Assembly: GCF_016863335.1 (NCBI RefSeq)
Contig: NZ_BOOR01000076.1
Coordinates: 1 to 55,376 of the forward strand
Origin: Planotetraspora thailandica
GTDB taxonomy: Bacteria > Actinomycetota > Actinomycetes > Streptosporangiales > Streptosporangiaceae
Direction: 5' to 3'
Length of the DNA: 55,376 nt
The position numbers were made by a program, and so were the translations under genes. This document shows positions 48,806 through 55,376 of this stretch, in pieces. Each line of letters starts with the position of its first letter. The first letter of the stretch is position 1. The notes beneath the pieces are model-generated. The model saw nothing but the letters and a program-made list of their open reading frames with translations. It was not told the origin of the DNA and did not search any database.

Positions 48806-51800
48806 TCAGGCCAGGGCGGGCTCGGCGGCGGGTTCGGCACCGGTCTCCGGCAGGTGCGGCTCCTCCTCCGCGATCGGTTGCACCATCATGCCGAGCAGTG
48901 TCGTCGCCGCGGCGCTGCCGAGGCCGATCGTCCAGGCCAGCGGGCCCAGCGGACGGCATCCGAAGAACCCGCTCACGCCCGGCACAGTGACGATCAGCCA
49001 CAACACTGCGAGAGACGCGAGGGCGGCCGCCAGGACCACCTTGTCCTTGCCGCCGCCGGCCAGGGTCTGCATCAGCTGGGCGGAGACGAGCGCGACCAGC
49101 CCGATCGTGTCCGCGCGGCCCCGGGTGCCGGTCACCCGCCCCACGATCCACGCTGCCGTCGCGGCCGTCGCCGTGACCGCGGCGCGCAGATAGATGTCCC
49201 GGGTCAGCGAGGCGCCGAGCGAGGCCTCCGGCCCTTCGGCCAGGAGCTTCTCCGGATCGGTCGCCGTCGGGGCCCGGGTGGCGACCGCCATGGCCGGGAC
49301 CATGTCGGTGAGCATGTTGACCAGGAGGAGCTGGCGCGCGTTGAGCGCGCTGCGCCCTGCCAGCAGGTTCGACCCCACCGTGAACACGATCTCCCCGACG
49401 TTGCCGCCCAGCAGCACGCTCAGCGAGTCGCGGACCGACCTCCACATCGCCCGGCCTTCGACGATGGCGTCGACGATCGTCTCGATGCGGTCGTCGGTCA
49501 CCACCAGGTCGGCCGCCCCGCGTGCGGCGGGCGTCGCGCGCGTCCCCAGGGCGATGCCCACGTCGGCCGTGCGGATGGCCGGAGCGTCGTTGGCGCCGTC
49601 GCCCGTGACGGCGACCACTTCACCCGCCCGGCGCAGGCAGGTGACGATGCGGGCCTTGTGCGCAGGCGTGGCCCGCGCGAAGACCGCCACGTCGGGCAGC
49701 ACCTTCGTCAGCGTCTCGTCGTCGAGCGCGTCCAGCTCGGGCCCGCTCATGATGCGCCGGCCGTTCAAGGCGTTGAGCTCGGCCGCGATGGCCTCGGCCG
49801 TGCTGGGATGGTCGCCGGTCACCATCACGATCCGCACGCCGGCGCGGACGAGCCGCTTGACGCTCTCGGCCGCCGTGCCGCGCACCGGATCGGCCAGGCC
49901 GAGGAAGCCCAGGAAGCACAGGTTGTCGATGCGCGACTCGTCCAGGTCGCTGCGGTCGGACGCCGGGCGCTGCGCGACCGCGAGCACGCGGTACCCCTGC
50001 CGCGCGAGGCGGTCGACCTCGCCTTCGAGCCGCCGCCTGACCGTGTCGTCACACGGCACCATCTGCGCGTCTTCCAGCACATGCGTGCAATGGGTCAGCA
50101 CGATCTCCGGCGCGCCCTTCACGCTGAGCAGGTGCCCCGACTCCGTAAGGCCGAGCACCGCGTGATAGCCGCGCCCCGGCTCGAACGGCAGCTCGTCGAC
50201 GCGCTTCCACCTCGCGAGGCCCTCCTCGGGGGTGACGCCCATCCGCTGGGCGCCCTCGACGACCGCGCGGTCGGTCGGATGGGCGATGATCCTTCCGCCG
50301 CCCGTCCTGGGGGAGGCGCGCACGGCGGCCGCCACGATCCGCTTCAGCTCCGTGGGCAGGTCGTCGGCGGTTTCGCCGGCCCTGCCGTCCGACACGTAAC
50401 GCAGGCTGATGCGTCCCTCGGTCAGCGTGCCCGTCTTGTCGAAGCACAGCACGTTGACCCGGCCGAGCGCCTCGATCGTGGAAGGGTTGCGCACCAGCGC
50501 CGCACGCTTCGACAGGCGGCGGGCCGCCGCCAACTCGGCGACCGTGGCGACGAACGGAAGCCCCTCAGGGACGGCCGCGACGGTGAGGCTCACCGCCGGG
50601 GTGAGCGCGGACTCCACCGGACGGCCGCGCAGCATGTCCGTCACCAGCAGGAAGAACCCGGACGCTATTGATACGGGAAGGATGCGGCTGCTCAGCTCGC
50701 GCAGCCTCAGCTCCACACCCGTCTCCGGGCTCGGCCGCCGGGCGAGCAGCCCGCTGCGCCCTGACTCCGTCATGTCGCCGGTGGCGACGACCACCGCGCG
50801 GCCGCTGCCGGCGGCGACGGTCGTGCCCTGGTAGACCATCGAGCTGCGGTCGGCCACGGCGGCGGCGACGGTCGGCGCGGCCGTCTTCGTGACCAGCTGT
50901 GACTCGCCCGTGAGCGTCGACTCGTCGACCTCCAGCCCGACCGCCCTGATGACGCGCGCGTCGGCGGGGACGGCGTCGCCCGCGCGCAGCTCGATGACGT
51001 CGCCAGGAGCGAGATCCTCGGTGGCCGCGTCCACGGTCCCGTCCGGACGGCGCAGCCGTACGCGCACCTCGGTGGCCTCGGTGAGACGTAGCAGCGCCCG
51101 ATCGGCCCGGGACCGCTGTACTCCGCCCAGGAACGCGTTGATCAGCATCACGCTGCCGATGAGCACGGAGTCGAGAACCGACCCGACGAGGGCGGAGATG
51201 CCCGCTCCCGCCGCCAATGCGGGGGTGAGCGGGTTGGCCAGCTCGTCGACCGTCGTGTCGAGCACCGAGCGTGGCCCCCGCGGCTCCTCCTCGCCCGCCT
51301 CACCCCGGCGGCGTACGGCTTCCGCCTCGCCGATGCCCTCCGACGAGGACCGCAGCCGGGCGAGCACCTCCTTGGCCGACATGGCATGCCATGGCGTCGT
51401 GTCGGCGCGCAGCGGCGCGGGAACACGCCCGGCGGTCTGGCCGGCCCATTCGCCCATGACGACAGCCGTGGCCGAGGCGCCGGCGCTCACGAGCTGGGCC
51501 CTGCGCAGGGACGTGGCCTCCGGCCCCGCGATCGCCAGCAGCCCGCCGACCACGCCCGCCACCGCGCCGAGCCGTACGCCGTTGCGGCTCACCGACAACG
51601 CCTTCGGCACACACGTCAGCAGCAGGTGCGCTCCGTGGAGCTCCGCCACGACGTCGGCGTCCCACGGCACGGGACTCGACTCGTCCGTCACACCGATCCC
51701 GATGTCGGCCTGAGCCAGCCCCTGGCGCGAGCCGCGCGACACCACGACCACGCAGTGGCCCTCGGCCTGCAGGCCGTGCACGAAGCTCCCCAGCTCGTGT

Positions 51801-53197
51801 CCGCCGGGGACGAGACGCTCAATCCCGAGCCTGTGCGCGAGGCCCTCGTCGTCTCCGGCGAGCATCACGGTGCCCGCGGCCCTGGCCGCCGCGACCAGGG
51901 CCTCGGCCATCAGGTCGATCTCGCGGGACAGTCCGGCGACGGCGATCAGGCGTCCCGCGCGGCTCACCCCGAGCGCGAGCAGCCCTCTGTGTCTCCAGTC
52001 GCGGGCCTCCGCCGACAGGTGCCTTTCCAGGTCGGCGATCGGCGCGACGGACAGGCCGTCCTCTCCCGCCGGAGTCGTCGTCGTGGGATCGGTGAAGTCG
52101 ACCAGCGTGTAGAGCCGCGCGTAGAGCTCGCCGGTGTCCATGCCGTCGCCGACGGGCACGAGCCGGTCGATCGTCCAGGAGCCGGTCGTGATGCTGTCGG
52201 AGTCCAGGATCACCGTGTCGACGCGGTCCAGATGACGCAGCGCGCCCCCGTCCAGCACGACCGTGTCCCGCTGCCCGAGCGCACGCACGACGGCGCCGGA
52301 GAAGGAGTCGCGGCTGAGGTAGGCGATCTTGGGGGTCCCCGAGATCAGGATGGACATAGGCCGCTGGCCTCTGCCCGCGATCATCCGCGTGACGGTGTAG
52401 GCCCCGACCGTCACCGGGCTGGCGATGTCGGCATACCGCTCGATGGGGCCGTGAGGCAACGGACACGGCCGCTCACGCGAGGGCGTCAGGATGTGGCGGT
52501 ACGCCCCGACCCGGTCGGCCAGCTGCTCTTCCAGCCGCTCCCAGGCGTGCCGGCCCGCCCGCGCCTCCACATATCGGGCGGTAGAGGAGATCGACTGCAC
52601 CAGCAGGCCGATCGGGCGCAGCGTCAGCGTCTGCGTGATGAGGGTAGCCGAGGTGAACATCGCGTTTGTGGCGTGCTTGCCCAGACGCTGGTTGAGCTTC
52701 TCGCGCAGGACCGGGGTCGAGTTCGCCAGGTGGAGCAGGGCGGGTACGGCCACGGGCAGCCGGGGAAGCCGCGCCGCCCTCCCCGCGAAGACCAGCCCGA
52801 TGCCCGACACGCCGGCGGCCAGGCGGATGGTGGCGCGCAGGTGCTCGTCTCGCGGCTTGACCGGCTTGTGCCTGGCCCGCTCCTCCTGCTCGTCCAACTC
52901 CTCGGTGATCGCCAGCAATTCGTCCTGGTCGACCTTGTCCGGGTCGCAACCCACGAAGACCGAGCCCAGCCGGCCGTTGACCTCGGCCCGCTCCACGCCG
53001 GTGACGGCGCACAACCGCCTCTCCAGCCGGCGGGCCGCGCGTTCCGTGCCGGGGGCACCGATGCCGTGCAGGTCGATCCGCAGGCCGGCGGGGCACGGTC
53101 TCACCTGGCGAGGACATGGGACGACGTCCCTGAGAGGGTCGGGAAGAACGCCCCGAAGCAACGTCGCGGCCGTCGTCAGCACATGGGTCAGGAGCAT
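48806..53197 (-). CDS. Giant cation-transporting P-type ATPase, CtpI-like
   Basis: 1463 residues; similar in size to mycobacterial CtpI. Residues about 1-600 form a long N-terminal region with several membrane helices and a degenerate catalytic-like unit (VILDSDSITTG, Asp332, in place of DKTGT; GLAQADIGIGV in place of the hinge). The C-terminal half is a full P-type ATPase: TGES (actuator), AAVPEGLP (helix 4), CFDKTGTLTEG (phosphorylated Asp920), KGAPE and TGDGANDAPAI (hinge), followed by four to six membrane helices ending with the Glu-rich LPETGAEPAAEPALA. The PEGLP ion-site motif fits type II-like (Ca/Mg) pumps; the ion is not known. Confidence 0.87.
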   Translation of the reverse strand: MLLTHVLTTAATLLRGVLPDPLRDVVPCPRQVRPCPAGLRIDLHGIGAPGTERAARRLERRLCAVTGVERAEVNGRLGSVFVGCDPDKVDQDELLAITEELDEQEERARHKPVKPRDEHLRATIRLAAGVSGIGLVFAGRAARLPRLPVAVPALLHLANSTPVLREKLNQRLGKHATNAMFTSATLITQTLTLRPIGLLVQSISSTARYVEARAGRHAWERLEEQLADRVGAYRHILTPSRERPCPLPHGPIERYADIASPVTVGAYTVTRMIAGRGQRPMSILISGTPKIAYLSRDSFSGAVVRALGQRDTVVLDGGALRHLDRVDTVILDSDSITTGSWTIDRLVPVGDGMDTGELYARLYTLVDFTDPTTTTPAGEDGLSVAPIADLERHLSAEARDWRHRGLLALGVSRAGRLIAVAGLSREIDLMAEALVAAARAAGTVMLAGDDEGLAHRLGIERLVPGGHELGSFVHGLQAEGHCVVVVSRGSRQGLAQADIGIGVTDESSPVPWDADVVAELHGAHLLLTCVPKALSVSRNGVRLGAVAGVVGGLLAIAGPEATSLRRAQLVSAGASATAVVMGEWAGQTAGRVPAPLRADTTPWHAMSAKEVLARLRSSSEGIGEAEAVRRRGEAGEEEPRGPRSVLDTTVDELANPLTPALAAGAGISALVGSVLDSVLIGSVMLINAFLGGVQRSRADRALLRLTEATEVRVRLRRPDGTVDAATEDLAPGDVIELRAGDAVPADARVIRAVGLEVDESTLTGESQLVTKTAAPTVAAAVADRSSMVYQGTTVAAGSGRAVVVATGDMTESGRSGLLARRPSPETGVELRLRELSSRILPVSIASGFFLLVTDMLRGRPVESALTPAVSLTVAAVPEGLPFVATVAELAAARRLSKRAALVRNPSTIEALGRVNVLCFDKTGTLTEGRISLRYVSDGRAGETADDLPTELKRIVAAAVRASPRTGGGRIIAHPTDRAVVEGAQRMGVTPEEGLARWKRVDELPFEPGRGYHAVLGLTESGHLLSVKGAPEIVLTHCTHVLEDAQMVPCDDTVRRRLEGEVDRLARQGYRVLAVAQRPASDRSDLDESRIDNLCFLGFLGLADPVRGTAAESVKRLVRAGVRIVMVTGDHPSTAEAIAAELNALNGRRIMSGPELDALDDETLTKVLPDVAVFARATPAHKARIVTCLRRAGEVVAVTGDGANDAPAIRTADVGIALGTRATPAARGAADLVVTDDRIETIVDAIVEGRAMWRSVRDSLSVLLGGNVGEIVFTVGSNLLAGRSALNARQLLLVNMLTDMVPAMAVATRAPTATDPEKLLAEGPEASLGASLTRDIYLRAAVTATAATAAWIVGRVTGTRGRADTIGLVALVSAQLMQTLAGGGKDKVVLAAALASLAVLWLIVTVPGVSGFFGCRPLGPLAWTIGLGSAAATTLLGMMVQPIAEEEPHLPETGAEPAAEPALA

Positions 53198-53361
53198 CCG
53201 GTCGCCCGCATGTCAGTCATAACCCCTCCTTGCAAGGAGCCAAGGGGGGTCAAGCGTGCTCAGGCTCTGTGTGTGCTTGAAACGGCGTCCTTCCTACCTT
53301 TTCCTCCATCCGGCGCTTCAGAAACGCACACCATCAGGATTCGGGCAGGTGGCGGGGGAGA

Positions 53362-53685
53362 TCAGGAGACGGAGAAGGTGGACCACGCGAGCAGGCCCAG
53401 CATGCGCGCCAGATTCGGCTGGACGTTGCGAAGCCTGACCTGTTCGTCGGACAACGACGCCAGGCTCCGCAGGCCGTACAGGTCGATGAACGCCAGGCCG
53501 CCGACGTCGACGACCGGGCAACGTCGTCCGTCCAGTGCCGGTAGCAGTGCCTTGACCATGGCGTCGCTGTTCGTGACGTCGATCTCGCCGGTCACCCTGA
53601 TCTGATCGCAGCCCGAGGTTCGGATGTCGAGCCGTTCGTCGGCATAGAGAATGTCGGGCGCCGGCCCAGAATTAAGGCTGATCAT
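53362..53685 (-). CDS. STAS-domain protein (anti-anti-sigma-like)
   Basis: 107 residues from ATG 53685. The STAS fold is visible: VTGEIDVTNSDAMVKALLPAL, PVVDVGGLAFIDLYGLRSL, then LRNVQPNLARMLGLL. In anti-anti-sigma factors the phosphorylated Ser lies in F-D-S-S-G-L; here the segment is FIDLYGL, with Leu and Tyr instead of the two Ser, so normal phosphorylation by an anti-sigma kinase is not possible. Members near DUF574 methyltransferases in actinomycetes are common. It is probably a scaffold or signal-binding protein rather than a phospho-switch. Confidence 0.78.
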   Translation of the reverse strand: MISLNSGPAPDILYADERLDIRTSGCDQIRVTGEIDVTNSDAMVKALLPALDGRRCPVVDVGGLAFIDLYGLRSLASLSDEQVRLRNVQPNLARMLGLLAWSTFSVS

Positions 53686-53788
53686 GGAAGAGTTCCGCCT
53701 TCCTGTAGAGGGGCGGACCCCTTCGAGCATCATCGCCCGAGATGACGCCTGTCAACCGGCCGGAGACGAGGTTCTCCGTACGCTCTGG

Positions 53789-54625
53789 TCACGACTTGCG
53801 TGCCACGCCTCCCACGAACGTGTGATAGGTGATGCCCTGCTGCGGAACGTCGCCGGGATCGGGCCGCCACTCCGCGAGCGGGACGAGTCCCGGCTCGACC
53901 AACTCCAGGTCGCCGAAGTAGGCGGTGATCTCGTCGTGCGTGCGCCAACGCCCGGTGCCGAGATTCTCGTTGAACAGCCTTTCGGCGGCCGCGGCCTGCT
54001 CGGCCACCTCCGGATGGCGTTCGCCCGGGTTGTGGAAATGCGAGATCGCGAGATGACTGCCGGACGGCACGGCGTCACGGAAGCGCGCGACCGTGCCTCC
54101 GGGGTTCTCGTCGTCGTTCAGGTGATGCACGATCGCGAACAGCAGCAGGCCGACCGGCTCGCGAAAGTCGATGAGCCGCCTGACCTCGGGGTGATCGAGG
54201 ATCGAGCCGGGATCACGGATGTCCGCCTCGATGACCGTCGTCTGCTCGTCTTTGGCCAGGATCGCCCTGCCATGGGCAAGGACGATCGGGTCGATGTCGG
54301 CGTACACCGTGCGCGCCTCGGGAGTGATCTCCTGCGCGATCTCATGGACGTTCCCCTGGGTCGGCAGGCCCGAGCCGATGTCGAGGAACTGCCGGATGCC
54401 GGCCTCTTTCGTCAGGTAGCGGACGACTCGCTTCAGGAAGTCCCTGTTCGACCGTGCGGCCGCCGGCGCGTCGGGTGCGATCTGCAGGGCCATCTCGGCC
54501 ACCTGGCGGTCGACGGCGAAGTTGTCCTTGCCGCCCAGCATGAAGTCGTAGACCCGCGAAATGCTCGGTTTCGTGGTGTCGACCTGGTCGTTCTGGGTTC
54601 CGGCTTCAGGATCCGCGTCCGACAT
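53789..54625 (-). CDS. DUF574-family SAM-dependent methyltransferase
   Basis: 278 residues. KPSISRVYDFMLGGKDNFAVDR is the N-terminal signature of this actinobacterial family (Methyltransf_19/DUF574). SAM-binding DIGSGLPTQGNVHEIAQ is followed by VYADIDPIVLAHG, and LFAIVHHLNDDENP is another conserved block. These proteins occur in many copies per Streptomyces-like genome and some lie in regulatory clusters; the methyl acceptor is unknown. The gene precedes the STAS gene on the same strand with a 103-base gap. Confidence 0.92.
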   Translation of the reverse strand: MSDADPEAGTQNDQVDTTKPSISRVYDFMLGGKDNFAVDRQVAEMALQIAPDAPAAARSNRDFLKRVVRYLTKEAGIRQFLDIGSGLPTQGNVHEIAQEITPEARTVYADIDPIVLAHGRAILAKDEQTTVIEADIRDPGSILDHPEVRRLIDFREPVGLLLFAIVHHLNDDENPGGTVARFRDAVPSGSHLAISHFHNPGERHPEVAEQAAAAERLFNENLGTGRWRTHDEITAYFGDLELVEPGLVPLAEWRPDPGDVPQQGITYHTFVGGVARKS

Positions 54626-54856
54626 TGGCTCGTCCTTGGTCGATGTTCGGGAGCGATGGTCGAGATCACCATAAATTGCGATCTATTCGGCGGGAACGCG
54701 ATCTGCGGCGAGGCGGGTCTTCCGTGCGCCGAACGGAGCTTGTCGTCTGGGGTCACAACGGATAGAAATTCTGTTCGATATCTGTAGTCGGACGGTTACT
54801 GTGCGTGGGAGTATTCAGACACAGTTTCGATCCGGGGCTCTTGAGGGGAGGCGGAC

Positions 54857-55376
54857 GTGGCCGATCAGCGCAGGCGTCCGTCTCCTGCCTCTGGCGAACC
54901 TCTTGCTGGTCCTGAGTGGTGGGCGGAGGTGCGGGAACGGGCCCGGGCGTGGTCGTCGGACGGCAGTTCGGCGTTGAGCTCTCCGTCGGGGATCAAAGAG
55001 TGGTGGAAGGCCACGCTCGCGGAGAATGCACCCACGCTTTCTGCGCCGCCTGAACCCGCACAGCCGGGTACCGGACACCTTGCCTCCGTGGGCTGTGGCG
55101 AGCCGTCCGCCGCCGACGCTGTCAGGCTCACGCGAGAGGCGTCGTCCGAGCCCGCGTCAGGGGCTTCGGCCGAGCCGCCCATTAGCGCGGAGGCCGGAAC
55201 AAAGAGTGCGGCAGAGCGCGGGGCGGCGCGGGAAGCATCCGATGGGTCGCCTGCCGGGGAGGGTTCCTCTGCCGTGCGCGATGAGCAAGGGCCTCCCTCG
55301 AAACCGCGCACCGCGCACAACTCGACCGAACCGTCAGGCTCCGCCCGGCCTGCTGCGTCGTCTGGTGAGTTGGTGG
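54857..55376 (+). CDS. N-terminal part of an unrecognised protein, cut by window edge
   Basis: A frame opens at GTG 54857, eight bases after gaggggaggcg, and runs without a stop to the window edge, giving about 173 residues. The visible part starts with VADQRRRPSPASGEPLAG, contains WWAEVRERARAW and IKEWWKATLAENAP, and then becomes low-complexity (Ala, Ser, Pro, Glu). Such linkers usually join a short N-terminal motif to a globular domain further on. The divergent DUF574 gene (231 bases away) may share regulation. No family can be assigned from this part. Confidence 0.6.
   Translation, partial: MADQRRRPSPASGEPLAGPEWWAEVRERARAWSSDGSSALSSPSGIKEWWKATLAENAPTLSAPPEPAQPGTGHLASVGCGEPSAADAVRLTREASSEPASGASAEPPISAEAGTKSAAERGAAREASDGSPAGEGSSAVRDEQGPPSKPRTAHNSTEPSGSARPAASSGELV

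Noticed and set aside
48854-53605. Plus-strand ORFs of 605 and 739 codons opposite the P-type ATPase
   Set aside because: Antisense shadows; the minus strand carries all P-type ATPase motifs in one frame.

Overview
The window is high-GC throughout, with GTG and TTG starts, Shine-Dalgarno-led genes and many families that are typical of filamentous actinomycetes: a DUF574-type SAM methyltransferase, a CtpI-like giant P-type ATPase, PadR/membrane-protein pairs, polyprenol-phosphate-mannose synthase, SigE-type ECF sigma factor and many TetR regulators. I infer a chromosome of a Streptosporangiales-like actinobacterium. No rRNA, complete tRNA, CRISPR array or replication origin was seen.

Layout. 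(1) 1-14.2 kb is accessory and heavily scarred. An IS30 element sits in a broken IS3 element, which itself cuts a hypothetical gene. An intact IS110 transposase, a remnant of a second IS110 element, an integrase tail, 3' fragments of two tRNA genes (Thr-CGT, Arg-ACG) and several broken 3' ends of HAD-hydrolase genes lie around a few intact genes: a HAD hydrolase, an EEP-family nuclease/phosphatase, a large secreted protein, a membrane NACHT NTPase (candidate defence or signalling STAND protein) and an Imm32-like protein. (2) 14.5-18.8 kb is a compact stress cluster: an RclR-like AraC regulator faces an RclA-like disulfide oxidoreductase, followed by a TehA/SLAC1-type transporter and an alpha/beta hydrolase. 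(3) 19.1-24.3 kb holds an unrecognised gene, a FkbM methyltransferase, a SnoaL-like protein, a TetR/SDR pair with a repeated operator-like motif, and an EF-hand protein. (4) 24.4-30.9 kb has two PadR + membrane-protein modules, each with an ATGA overlap, on either side of a glycan set: a GT39-like membrane glycosyltransferase, GtrA and polyprenol-phosphate-mannose synthase. (5) 31-44 kb carries a membrane protein, a seven-bladed WD40 protein, a methyltransferase, a quinone oxidoreductase facing a TetR regulator, an M28 peptidase, a second TetR gene followed by a PEP-mutase-family gene, a Cys-rich secreted protein, and an ECF sigma factor coupled to a membrane partner. (6) 44-55.4 kb has a lipoprotein metallopeptidase, a decayed tyrosine recombinase, an MFS exporter, a DUF985 cupin, the 1463-residue P-type ATPase, a STAS protein, a DUF574 methyltransferase and the start of an unrecognised gene at the right edge.

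The most interesting items are the transmembrane NACHT protein in a tRNA-att-scarred island, the rcl-like redox cluster with both regulator cysteines conserved, the P-type ATPase whose N-terminal half looks like a dead copy of an ATPase catalytic unit, and the duplicated PadR/membrane modules flanking the mannosylation genes. All functions are read from the translated sequence and family knowledge; no database search was possible.
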